Under the pieces are notes generated by a model. It did no database searches. It was given only the letters and a program-made list of their open reading frames with translations, and was not told where the DNA came from. Positions 28,090-36,524 of a stretch of DNA of 64,000 bases are shown piece after piece. The translations under genes were made by a program, and so were the position numbers. Origin of the DNA: Alteripontixanthobacter muriae (GTDB lineage: Bacteria; Pseudomonadota; Alphaproteobacteria; Sphingomonadales; Sphingomonadaceae); contig NZ_JAAFZT010000022.1 in NCBI RefSeq assembly GCF_013336795.1, positions 35,791 through 99,790 on the forward strand, in the 5' to 3' direction. How positions within the stretch are numbered: the stretch's first letter is position 1; every line of letters begins with the position of its first letter.

Positions 28090-29166
28090 TCAGCCGATGC
28101 GCGTGAGATGCATCAGCAGGCGAAGCGCGGATGGAAAGGCCCGACCTGCACGAATCCCGGTTGATGCTCTTACAGGGTGTTCTGCTATCGAGCGCGCCAT
28201 ACGCGCGAACATGACGGGTCGGCGCGCCCTTGCCGCGAATGCTGCCTGATAGGCGCGTGATCCCGCTGATCCGTTTGCCAGCCAGTAACGGGCTGCCATG
28301 GTTCCGCTGGCGAGCGCGATGGAAATGCCTTCGCCAGCAAGAGAGGGGATCACGGCGGCCTGGTCCCCCAATCGGTACAGTCCTTCCTCGGTATGTTGAG
28401 CGATCCATCCATAGGGCACCGCTCCGATGCTGTCGATTCGCTGTTCCCGCCAGCCTTCCGGCAATCGCTCGCGAAATCGGGGGTGCTCCTCAGACAACAT
28501 CACAAGAAGCTCGTGCGGGTCCTTGTTCGCCTGCTCGAACAGCGACTTCTTCAAGGCAAGGCAGATGTTTGCATATCCACCATCCTGCATCACGATCCCC
28601 GCATAGCCGCCATCGAACAGATGCAGTTCGATGGCATCCCCGATGATCCGGCTGAGGGCAGCATCGGCTGGCACCCGCAGCCGAATCCCGAGTGCCGGAT
28701 CGCTAGCGTTGCGCGGACGGCTCTCGCCACGCACATCGTGCTTGCCTGTTGCAAGAAACAGGCCGTTTCCCTCATGATGCCTGCTCCGGCCAATTGCCGC
28801 GCCGGGTTCGACCGATCTGATCGTGTCCACATCGATCTGCACACCCAGATATTCAGCTCTGCGCCTCAAGGCGCTGTCCAGCCTGTGTCGGGATAGGCCG
28901 AAAGCGGGGCGGGGTAGCGCCAGTTCCGCCGTCTGGTTCTTCGCGAACAGAACAGCGCGATGTACAGGCGCTGCACGCAAAGCCTGGATGTCGATGCCAA
29001 GGCTCTCAAGAGTACGGATCGTTCGCCAACTGTGAAAGCCACCGCACAAGGGATCGCCTGCCTCCGCGTCACGGTCGACAAGCAGCGATGCGACATTTTC
29101 ACGCGCAAGAACGATCGCGGCGGCGCATCCGGCAGGCCCGGCGCCCACGATCACCGGGCCGTTCAT
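28090..29166 (-). CDS. FAD-dependent oxidoreductase of the type III PKS cluster (geranylgeranyl-reductase/hydroxylase-like)
   Basis: A 358-residue flavoprotein with the dinucleotide motif VIVGAGPAGCAAAIVLA at the very N-terminus and the second FAD motif YRLGDQAAVIPSLAGEGIS (about 270-290). The PxxFGLSRHRLD region contacting FAD is also present. It belongs to the family that includes geranylgeranyl reductases and aromatic hydroxylases. Its ATG overlaps the stop of the methyltransferase gene (ATGA). Together with the PKS and methyltransferase it matches the layout of phenolic-lipid operons such as srsABC, where the flavoprotein hydroxylates an alkylresorcinol towards a quinone. The in-frame extension to 29253 lies inside the methyltransferase gene. 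Confidence 0.85.
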   Translation of the reverse strand: MNGPVIVGAGPAGCAAAIVLARENVASLLVDRDAEAGDPLCGGFHSWRTIRTLESLGIDIQALRAAPVHRAVLFAKNQTAELALPRPAFGLSRHRLDSALRRRAEYLGVQIDVDTIRSVEPGAAIGRSRHHEGNGLFLATGKHDVRGESRPRNASDPALGIRLRVPADAALSRIIGDAIELHLFDGGYAGIVMQDGGYANICLALKKSLFEQANKDPHELLVMLSEEHPRFRERLPEGWREQRIDSIGAVPYGWIAQHTEEGLYRLGDQAAVIPSLAGEGISIALASGTMAARYWLANGSAGSRAYQAAFAARARRPVMFARMARSIAEHPVRASTGIRAGRAFPSALRLLMHLTRIG

Positions 29167-29849
29167 TGCAGCTTTTCGACGCAGAGGCGGTATGGAAAAT
29201 AGCGGTTTACCTGTGCGTCCCTCACATCTGCTTCGGCGAGGAGCGGGGCCCATTCGCCGGGCCTGTAGCTTCGCGCGATAGACGTCTTGCCGTCATGCCG
29301 CACGATCGGGTGCCATCGCATCAAACCCGCGAGCAGCGGATAGAAGAAATAGGCGACGCGGTGCCGGTGCAGATCGTTGATGAACCAGCCAAGCGCAGCC
29401 TCGGCTTCCATGAAACGAAGGAAGGCAATCAACTCGTCACGCGACATATGGTGGGCGACCAGGCTGGAGACGATGCAATCGAAACCATCTCCCGCAAGGT
29501 CTGCATAGTCGCCGGTGAGGTATTCGATAGGCCTGCCAGAATGACGGACAGAACGTGCGGCCTGTTCGCTGCGGGGGTTGAGATCGACACCGACGAGTTT
29601 CGCCTCGATGCCGTTCTTCCTCGCCCAGCGCGAAATGCGGCGAAGCATGTCGCCATCGCCAAAGCCGACATCCAGCAGGCTGAACCGCCGTTTGCTGCCG
29701 ATTGCGCGCTCGAGAAAAGCGAGAGTTGGCCGGTAGGCCAAGGTGATGCGATTGACCCTGGCGAGGTCATGAACGACATCCTGGTAAGTGACGGGATCCA
29801 GATCGGGATCATCCATCAATTCTTCGGCAATGAGGCGTTCAGCCAGCAT
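29163..29849 (-). CDS. SAM-dependent methyltransferase of the type III PKS cluster
   Basis: 228 residues with class I methyltransferase motif I FSLLDVGFGDGDMLRRI (about 60-76), an acidic strand-2 end VGVDLNPRSEQAA, and YLTGDYADLAGDGFDCIVSS. A hydrophobic stretch VAYFFYPLLAGLMRW may touch lipid or the membrane. Start ATG 29849 lies 11 bases inside the PKS gene, and its end overlaps the flavoprotein start. It is the expected O- or C-methylating partner for a phenolic lipid made by the PKS. The longer frame to 30119 is the shadow of the PKS gene. Confidence 0.85.
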   Translation of the reverse strand: MLAERLIAEELMDDPDLDPVTYQDVVHDLARVNRITLAYRPTLAFLERAIGSKRRFSLLDVGFGDGDMLRRISRWARKNGIEAKLVGVDLNPRSEQAARSVRHSGRPIEYLTGDYADLAGDGFDCIVSSLVAHHMSRDELIAFLRFMEAEAALGWFINDLHRHRVAYFFYPLLAGLMRWHPIVRHDGKTSIARSYRPGEWAPLLAEADVRDAQVNRYFPYRLCVEKLQ

Positions 29850-30954
29850 CGTCGGTCCACCCGAAGCGAAAACCTTCCAGCGCGAGGCCCGGGCCAAAAG
29901 CCAGAGCGACGCCTTTTTCAGGCTGTTCTTCCATGATGGTCGCAAGGGCGAACAGCAATGTCGCCGACGACATGTTCCCGAAGGCGCGCAACACGTCGCG
30001 CGAAGCGTCGAGGCTGTTCGCAGGTAGAGCCAGCGCGCGCTCCACTGCATCCAGGATCGACCGTCCCCCTGCGTGGACGGCCCAGGCGTCCAGGTCGCTG
30101 ATCGCGTCGGTACCCGCAATTCGCCGGACCAGTTCAGGGTTAGCCAGAGCTTCGGCCAGTCGGCCCGGAACCGCGCCGGAAAGATGCATGGCGAAACCTG
30201 TGTCGCCGATGGTCCAGGTGATGAGTTCGTCGCTTTCTTCCAGCGCCACCGACAGTCCTTCGCCGATCTTCAGGCCTCGCCCTTCATTGCTGACGATGGC
30301 CGCCGCTGCTCCATCGCCGAATTGCAGCATGGCCAGAAGCGGTTCGATCTCGTCTGCGGGTTGCAGATGCAGGCTGCTGAGTTCCACGGTCACCACCAGC
30401 ACCCGTGCAGTCGGGACGGATCGGGCAAGATGCCCCGCGGTGCGCAATGCGACCGCACCGGCGTAACATCCCATGAACCCGATCAGCACCCGTTCGACAT
30501 GATCGGAAAGGCCGAGACGCCTTGCGATGATCTGATCTATGCCCGGGGCTATGAAGCCTGTGCAACTCGCGACCACCAGGTGCGTTACCTGTCCAAGGTC
30601 CGGCAAGGCTCCGATAGCTTCAAGAGCAAGTTCAGGAGCCTCCCGGGCGTAAATGCGCATCCGGTCCGCAGTACCCGGGGGTGTCTCGCCCGCATACAAG
30701 CTGCCGGGTTCAAGTCTCGCGTCGGCTTCGGGCAGAACGGACCAGCGATGCTCGATACCCGAACGTTCGCACATGCGCGCGAAAAGCTTTGCCTTACGCG
30801 GATCGGTCAACTGCCGGTTTGCCCATTCGCGATAGGTTGGCTGTACGTCGCAGGTTGGAACCGCAGTGGCGATCGCGTTGATGCGCGGAGCGGGCCGTTT
30901 TCGATGCATTGTCGGTGTCAAAGCGCTAGATGATGCCATAGGTTCCGTCACCAT
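29839..30954 (-). CDS. Type III polyketide synthase (chalcone/stilbene synthase family)
   Basis: A 371-residue homodimeric condensing enzyme. The catalytic triad is intact: Cys163 in GFMGCYAGAVALR, His294 in WAVHAGGRSIL and Asn327 in GNMSSATLLF. ASCTGF (about 129-134) and GPGLALEG near the C-terminus are typical. Such enzymes extend a starter acyl-CoA with malonyl-CoA; bacterial members next to a methyltransferase and a flavoprotein usually make alkylresorcinols or alkylpyrones, membrane-inserted phenolic lipids. The exact starter is unknown. Start could also be the ATG at 30939 (MASSS) or 30909. Divergent from the type I secretion operon. Confidence 0.93.
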   Translation of the reverse strand: MVTEPMASSSALTPTMHRKRPAPRINAIATAVPTCDVQPTYREWANRQLTDPRKAKLFARMCERSGIEHRWSVLPEADARLEPGSLYAGETPPGTADRMRIYAREAPELALEAIGALPDLGQVTHLVVASCTGFIAPGIDQIIARRLGLSDHVERVLIGFMGCYAGAVALRTAGHLARSVPTARVLVVTVELSSLHLQPADEIEPLLAMLQFGDGAAAAIVSNEGRGLKIGEGLSVALEESDELITWTIGDTGFAMHLSGAVPGRLAEALANPELVRRIAGTDAISDLDAWAVHAGGRSILDAVERALALPANSLDASRDVLRAFGNMSSATLLFALATIMEEQPEKGVALAFGPGLALEGFRFGWTDDAG

Positions 30955-31069
30955 GATGCATTATGGCCCCATTGCCAACGGTGGCGGGCCTGCCTAACCA
31001 GCATCGTGCGGCACATCTCGGGATGATGGTGCGAACGCGTTCAATCAGAGCGAGAGAGGCAAATTGTGA

Positions 31070-31092
31070 CATGATGCTGCATTTTCATCATG
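31070..31092. repeat. Inverted repeat over the tolC-like start codon
   Basis: CATGATG and CATCATG form a perfect 7-bp inverted repeat with a 9-base spacer. The right arm contains the ATG of the TolC-like gene. A further CATGATGCA occurs at 30952, over the start codon of the divergent PKS gene. Could be an operator or an mRNA hairpin, or chance. Confidence 0.4.
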
Positions 31093-32733
31093 CTTGACCT
31101 TCTTTGCGCTGGGGCATTGATCGCGACTTTATCCGCTGTCCAAAGTGCCGAAAGATCATCCCTTCAGGAACCCAAAGGGCTGCAGGCCAATCCGCAGCAG
31201 GGTGCAACACCAGTTCCCCTCGAGCGCGATGTCGAAGAACGAGGCGAAATAGAGGCGCAGCAGCAGACCGATGCTGTTCCGGGGCCGCTGGATCGGCAAG
31301 GGCAAGTGGTGCCCTCTTTGACCCCGCTTCCCGGTCTGCCGCTGCCCGACCGAAACCCTCTTGCAATTGATCCGGCTACTGATCCGATCCTGATCATGGT
31401 GCGACAAAGCGATGACGCCGAAAGGTTCAGGGCAACCCTGGCTTCTGCAATCGCAACGAACCCGGTCACGGATGAAGCGCTCGCACAAACGGCGGAAGCG
31501 GAGGCGAACGAGGATTTGGCGATCAGCACGCGCTATCCGGTGGCGGATTTCACGCTCTCCTATTTCGGAACCATTGCACGAAACTTTTCGGACGATCCCG
31601 GCAATTTGCTCGAACGATCGCGGCCACGCTCGCGCGCCGATGCATTGCTTCGCATTCAGCAGCCGCTGATCGATTTTGGAGCCAGCGCCAGCAGGGTCGC
31701 CGCCGAACGGGACAGGGTGGCCGCCGCGATTTATGGCGAAAGCGTTGCTGCAAACACGGTCGCGCTCAACGCGGTGAACGCCTGGAACAGCGTGTTCGGC
31801 TTTCGCGCCCTGGTTCGCCTTGGCAGCGCCTTCCAGAGCACGCAGGAAGACCTGCGCGCTCTGGTGGAGGAACGGATCGCCAGCGGCGTGTCTGCTCGCG
31901 GCGATTACGCCCAGGTAGAAAGCTACCTCGCAGCGGCGGATGCGCGGCTTGCCGATTATCGCCGCGCTGCCGCAAGTGCTGAAGCCACCTTCCGCGAGTT
32001 GACTGGGACACTGCCGCCGCAATCCATCGGCCCTGTTCCCGTGATTGCGCCGGTGCCCGACCTTTCTGCTGCCGAACGTTTCGCCTTGTCCGTTCCAGTC
32101 GTTCTAGCCGCTCGCAAGAGAGCCGATGCAGCGGGTCTGGACGTCGCGGCGACAAGGGCCGACCAATTGCCGCGGCTGACCGCCGGCATCGACGCCGGTG
32201 ACTACGGTGTCGTGGATAGCGGCCGTGATTACGACGTGCGGGCAAACCTCGCCCTGACCTACCGACTGGGCGGCAGCGGTCCGGCGCGGGTGGATGCTGC
32301 CGAAGCACGCGAGCTGTCGGCAGAAGCGTCTTACAGGCGAATACGCAATCAGGCGCTTCGCGACGCGCGCATCGCTTGGGGTGACGTCGAAGCTCTCGAA
32401 ACTGCGGCGGCGGCGATCGAAGCTAATTACATCGCCAGTCGCACGGCACGTGACGTTTTGCTCGAGAGGTTTCGAGTAGCGCGCGGGAGCCTTTTCGACG
32501 TGCTCGCGGCTGAAGACAATTTCTTTCAGGTTGCCGCGCGCTATGTTCAGGTGATGACCGAACTCGGCGTGGCGCGCTATGTTCTGCTGGCCCGGACCGG
32601 ACAACTGCTGCCGGCGATCGAGATCGCCGATGGAGACATCGGGGCGGTGCTGTCGGAACAGGCCCCCTCCGCCCAGCAAAGCGACGATGTTGGCGTAAAT
32701 CGCGCCCAATTTCCCGAAGGTTCAAGCGAATGA
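31090..32733 (+). CDS. TolC-family outer membrane channel of a type I secretion system
   Basis: 547 residues: a short signal-like N-terminus (LLCAGALIATLSAVQSA), an unusual Pro/Gln-rich linker to about residue 95, then the OEP coiled-coil barrel repeats. The two repeats are visible around FTLSYFGTIARNF, LLRIQQPLIDFGASASRV and VNAWNSVFGFRALVRL, then later TYRLGGSGPARVDAAEA and LLERFRVARGSLFDVLAAEDNFF. It forms the outer membrane exit duct. The 4-base ATGA overlap with the ABC transporter gene puts it first in a three-gene operon tolC-like/ABC/HlyD. The linker makes it longer than common TolC proteins. Confidence 0.9.
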   Translation: MLDLLCAGALIATLSAVQSAERSSLQEPKGLQANPQQGATPVPLERDVEERGEIEAQQQTDAVPGPLDRQGQVVPSLTPLPGLPLPDRNPLAIDPATDPILIMVRQSDDAERFRATLASAIATNPVTDEALAQTAEAEANEDLAISTRYPVADFTLSYFGTIARNFSDDPGNLLERSRPRSRADALLRIQQPLIDFGASASRVAAERDRVAAAIYGESVAANTVALNAVNAWNSVFGFRALVRLGSAFQSTQEDLRALVEERIASGVSARGDYAQVESYLAAADARLADYRRAAASAEATFRELTGTLPPQSIGPVPVIAPVPDLSAAERFALSVPVVLAARKRADAAGLDVAATRADQLPRLTAGIDAGDYGVVDSGRDYDVRANLALTYRLGGSGPARVDAAEARELSAEASYRRIRNQALRDARIAWGDVEALETAAAAIEANYIASRTARDVLLERFRVARGSLFDVLAAEDNFFQVAARYVQVMTELGVARYVLLARTGQLLPAIEIADGDIGAVLSEQAPSAQQSDDVGVNRAQFPEGSSE

Positions 32734-34496
32734 GCGATTACCAGCAGCTTGGCAGCAGTTCCGGCCATGACGACAGAAGCATCTATGCCGAAAAGCCGCC
32801 TCGGTTTGCGGAGTGGCTTTCCGAGCCGATCCGGGAAAATCGGGCGACTTACATCAAGGTCGGCGTCGCTGCCGCCGTCATTAACCTATTCGGCCTCGTC
32901 ACCTCGCTGTTCACCATGACGGTGTACGACCGGGTCGTGCCCAACGATGCCATAGAATCACTGGTAGCGCTGTCGATCGGTCTCGGCATCATCCTGATCT
33001 TCGATTTCGTCCTGCGCATCCTCCGCGCCTATTTCGTCGACCTCGCAGGCGCCGATATCGACCGCGACGTGGGCCGCCGGGTATTCGACCGGCTGATGCA
33101 GATACGCCTCGACAGCAAGCGCGGATCGACAGGTGCGCTCACGGGCATGATGCGAGAATTGGAAACCCTGCGCGATTTCTTCGCTAGTGCCAGCATAACC
33201 GCACTCGTGGATGTCCCCTTCATCGTCCTGACCCTTGCGGTCATTGCGCTGATTGGTGGGCCTATCGTCTTCGTACCGCTGGCCATGATCCCCCTGGTGC
33301 TGGTGGCGGGGTTGGCGACGAAGCCCGCGCTGGACCGAGTTTCGGCCCGGGCGATGAACGGCGGCCTCTACAAGCAGGGAGTGCTGGTGGAGTCCATCGG
33401 CGCTCTCGAAACGGTGAAGGCGAGCGGGGCGGGGCCGATGCTTCGCAAGCGCTGGATTCAGGCGATCGACGAACATTCCGACAATTCGCTGCGGCAGCGG
33501 CTGATCTCCAGCATCGCAGTCACAGTAGCGACCACGGTGAACACCCTCTCCTATGCGGGCGTAGTGATCGCAGGTGTGTTCCTGGTGGCGGACGGGCAGC
33601 TGACCGTCGGCGGGCTCGTTGCATGTTCAATCCTTTCGGGCCGTGCCGTGCAGCCACTGACGACCATCGCGGGTCTTATGTCGCGGCTCTCCACGACTCG
33701 CATCGCCTACGATCAGGTGGAGGGAATGATGCGCCAGCCATCCGAAGGGCCGGTCAGGACGCCCTTGCGCCCCAGCACCACGGCTGGAGCCGTCGAGTTG
33801 CGCAACGTGTCGTTCACTTATCCCGGCAAGGTGGAGAAGGCGCTGGACAGCGTCAATCTGCGCGTTGCAGCGGGCGAACGTATAGCTCTGATCGGCAAGG
33901 TCGGCTCCGGCAAATCGACCATTGCCCGGCTAGTGCTAGGATTGTTCGAACCGCAGGAAGGCCTGGTCCTGATCGACGATAACGACATTCGCCAGCTCTC
34001 TCCATCGGACATGCGGGCCCGGATCGGCACGGTGGTGCAGGAAACATCCCTGTTGTCGGGCACTGTGCGCGAAAACATCCTGCTCGACCGGCCCGGACTG
34101 GACGACGAGGAGATGCTGCGCGCCGCACGCCTTTCCGGCACGCATGATTTCATGGGCAGCATCGTTAACGGGTACGACCTCGTCCTTGCAGACCGCGGCG
34201 AGGGATTGTCGGGTGGCCAGCGGCAGTCCATCAGCATTGCGCGCGCTTTGGCTGGCAAGCCGCCGGTCATGATCTTCGATGAACCGACGAGTGCGATGGA
34301 TGCCCGGTCGGAAGCGGATTTGCTCACTCGCCTCGAAACCGAATTGAAGGGGCGCACGGTCATTCTAGTGACGCATCGCCCATCGTTGCTGCGGCTCGTC
34401 GATCGGATCGCCATCGTGGAGCGCGGCAAGATAGTACGCGACGGACCGCGCGACGCTATCTTGCGCGAATTGGGGCAGGAAAGGGCTGCGGCATGA
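32730..34496 (+). CDS. Type I secretion ABC transporter, permease/ATPase
   Basis: 588 residues: an N-terminal six-helix ABC_membrane domain (starting about VGVAAAVINLFGLVTSLFTM) and a C-terminal ATPase with Walker A ALIGKVGSGKSTIA, signature LSGGQRQSISIA and Walker B PPVMIFDEPTSAMD. The family is PrtD/HlyB/LapB. No C39 peptidase-like domain precedes the membrane part, so cargo selection should rely on a C-terminal uncleaved signal, as for RTX proteases. Overlaps by 4 bases with both neighbours. Confidence 0.94.
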   Translation: MSDYQQLGSSSGHDDRSIYAEKPPRFAEWLSEPIRENRATYIKVGVAAAVINLFGLVTSLFTMTVYDRVVPNDAIESLVALSIGLGIILIFDFVLRILRAYFVDLAGADIDRDVGRRVFDRLMQIRLDSKRGSTGALTGMMRELETLRDFFASASITALVDVPFIVLTLAVIALIGGPIVFVPLAMIPLVLVAGLATKPALDRVSARAMNGGLYKQGVLVESIGALETVKASGAGPMLRKRWIQAIDEHSDNSLRQRLISSIAVTVATTVNTLSYAGVVIAGVFLVADGQLTVGGLVACSILSGRAVQPLTTIAGLMSRLSTTRIAYDQVEGMMRQPSEGPVRTPLRPSTTAGAVELRNVSFTYPGKVEKALDSVNLRVAAGERIALIGKVGSGKSTIARLVLGLFEPQEGLVLIDDNDIRQLSPSDMRARIGTVVQETSLLSGTVRENILLDRPGLDDEEMLRAARLSGTHDFMGSIVNGYDLVLADRGEGLSGGQRQSISIARALAGKPPVMIFDEPTSAMDARSEADLLTRLETELKGRTVILVTHRPSLLRLVDRIAIVERGKIVRDGPRDAILRELGQERAAA

Positions 34497-35815
34497 ACAT
34501 GGCTGGCGAAGATGACCGTGAGGGCGCACCGCAGGACTTCACCAAGCGACTTCGGCCAAAAGCCGCATCCAGTCTGCTGCTTTGGATCATTCTCGCGTTC
34601 CTCGTCATCGCCATTGCCTGGGCGGCACTGACAGACATCGACCGCAGCATTCGCGCACCGGGCCGCGTGGTGCCGAGTTCGCAATTGCAGGTGATTTCCA
34701 ACCTCGAAGGCGGGATTGTCAGCGAAATTCTGGTGGAGGCGGGTGAACAGGTGGAAGCGGGTGCGCCGCTTGTCCGGCTCGACCAAACGCTTGCCGATGC
34801 GGAACTGGACAGCACGCGCTCGACCATTGCTGCGCAGAACGCCCGGCTGGCCAGGCTCGAAGCGGAAGCGACGGGCCGCACGCCTGCGTTTCCAGGTACG
34901 AGTAATGCACGCGAGGCGGAGCAGATAGGTATCGAGCGACAGCTCTACGCAGCGCGAGCCGCTGATCTAAACAGCACGATTGCTGCTGCGCAGGCACGCA
35001 TCAATCAGGCGGAGCGCAGCGTTGCCGAGGCCGAGGCGAATTACCAGTCGCGCCTGTCGCAAAGGCGGGCAGCACAAGCCGAATATGAAACCATTCAGCC
35101 GTTGGTTGAACGCGGGATCGAGCCGCGGCTAGCGCTGGTGCAGCTTGAGAACAGAATTGCCGTGAACAACAGCGAAGTCGCCGCCGCCGCCGAGTCGGTA
35201 AGCCGTGCGCGCGCTGCTGTCGCTGAAGCACGCGCATCGCTGGCGCAGACCAGACAGGACTGGCGCTCACAGGCGGGCAGCGAATTGGCGAGCACACAGG
35301 CTGAGGCTAGCGCAAGGCGCGCCACATTACCGGCGCTTGCCGACAGGGCGCGCCGCACCGTTCTGACGGCTCCGGTGGCTGGCCGGGTGAACCGGGTGCT
35401 GGTTTCCACAATCGGCGGAAGTGCACCTGCGGGCGAACCTCTGGTTGAGCTTGTGCCCAGTGAAGATCGCCTTGTGCTGGAGGCACGGGTCAGGCCACAG
35501 GACATCGGTTTCGTGCGGATCGACCAACCCGCCAGGATCGACATTACAGCTTACGATTCTGCAATATACGGATCGCTCGATGGGCGCGTCGTCACCATCA
35601 GTCCCGATGCGACTGAGGACGAACGCACCGGCGAGTCGTTTTACTTGCTGACCGTGCGTGCGGACAGCCAGTCGATCAAAGGTCCGGACGGGCGGGAACT
35701 GCCCATAGGCCCTGGCATGACCGCAACGATCAGCCTGCTCGGCGATAAAAGATCGGTGCTGAGTTACATCCTGACGCCAATCACGCGCGTGACCGAGCGA
35801 GCCTTCCGGGAATAG
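34493..35815 (+). CDS. HlyD-family periplasmic adaptor of the type I secretion system
   Basis: 440 residues with one N-terminal transmembrane helix (LLLWIILAFLVIAIAWAAL), the first lipoyl half RVVPSSQLQVISNLEGGIVSE, and a long alpha-helical hairpin rich in Ala and Glu (about 100-280). The second lipoyl half (RRTVLTAPVAGRVNRVLV) and a beta-barrel region ending MTATISLLGDKRSVLSYIL follow. It bridges the ABC transporter and the TolC-like duct. Last gene of the overlapping operon; the cargo candidates follow about 120 bases later. Confidence 0.94.
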   Translation: MNMAGEDDREGAPQDFTKRLRPKAASSLLLWIILAFLVIAIAWAALTDIDRSIRAPGRVVPSSQLQVISNLEGGIVSEILVEAGEQVEAGAPLVRLDQTLADAELDSTRSTIAAQNARLARLEAEATGRTPAFPGTSNAREAEQIGIERQLYAARAADLNSTIAAAQARINQAERSVAEAEANYQSRLSQRRAAQAEYETIQPLVERGIEPRLALVQLENRIAVNNSEVAAAAESVSRARAAVAEARASLAQTRQDWRSQAGSELASTQAEASARRATLPALADRARRTVLTAPVAGRVNRVLVSTIGGSAPAGEPLVELVPSEDRLVLEARVRPQDIGFVRIDQPARIDITAYDSAIYGSLDGRVVTISPDATEDERTGESFYLLTVRADSQSIKGPDGRELPIGPGMTATISLLGDKRSVLSYILTPITRVTERAFRE

Positions 35816-35936
35816 AAGAGCGCCCTCACGTTACATGAGCAAAGCAAAACGTAATTTAATAATTGTTGTTTCCTAGCACCTTAATCCTTACTCAAGGCGT
35901 CCTTACCGGCGGCGAACGGTCGCTTGAACTCTGCCG

Positions 35937-36482
35937 GTGTCGAGGGTCGATGTTATCTTTCGTACATCTGTTATCCTGCTTGCCAGCGCGTCAGTTGCGC
36001 TTCTTGCGTGTTCCGGAACGGGTCACGGGCAGGAAGTCACGTCGAGATCCGGCATGAGCGTTCCTCTGGCTTTTCAGGGCGTGGAGCGACTTCAGGTTCT
36101 CTGCCTGCTGCAAGGTGAGAATGGCGTTGCACCGCCGGTGGAGAGGGACAGGCTTTGCGATGCCGTTGTCAGCGAAGCGTCCAGGGCGTCTCCCGTACCG
36201 GTTACGGCGATAGCGCTCGGCGATCCTCAGGTTCTGGCACCCGGCAGCCTTACAATTCTGACACATGGCTCGATTGCAGGAGATGGCGGCGAAAGAGTTC
36301 TTGTGCTTGCCATGCGTCCCTATCGGGTGACCGGCGGGCAATCCGACATCCTGTTCGGTGCCCCGCCGCAGGTGATCCGCTTCGACGATGATCCCGCAAG
36401 GAAGGCCGCCATCGGTAAAGCTTTGGATGAATTGCTCCCTTGGTGCCGAGGGGAGACTGCCGCAAAACGGATTACCGAATAA
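35937..36482 (+). CDS. Putative lipoprotein of unknown function in the secretion locus
   Basis: 181 residues starting at GTG, with a hydrophobic signal (TSVILLASASVALLAC) ending in a good lipobox LLAC, so the mature protein would be lipid-anchored. The rest is a small globular domain with three further cysteines (VLCLLQ, RLCDAV, PWCRG). No family recognised. Its position between the secretion operon and the protease gene suggests a chaperone, a protease inhibitor or a secretion accessory, but no inhibitor motif is visible. The start is not certain since no strong ribosome site precedes it. Confidence 0.55.
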   Translation: MSRVDVIFRTSVILLASASVALLACSGTGHGQEVTSRSGMSVPLAFQGVERLQVLCLLQGENGVAPPVERDRLCDAVVSEASRASPVPVTAIALGDPQVLAPGSLTILTHGSIAGDGGERVLVLAMRPYRVTGGQSDILFGAPPQVIRFDDDPARKAAIGKALDELLPWCRGETAAKRITE

Positions 36483-36524
36483 ACAAATTACTGAATTCAA
36501 TAGTTTTTGGAGAGGATGAGCAAA

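Noticed and set aside
26222..28249. 675-codon plus-strand ORF across GNAT-nitrilase and icd
   Set aside because: Spans two well-identified minus-strand enzymes and their gap; no recognisable domain. Shadow frame.
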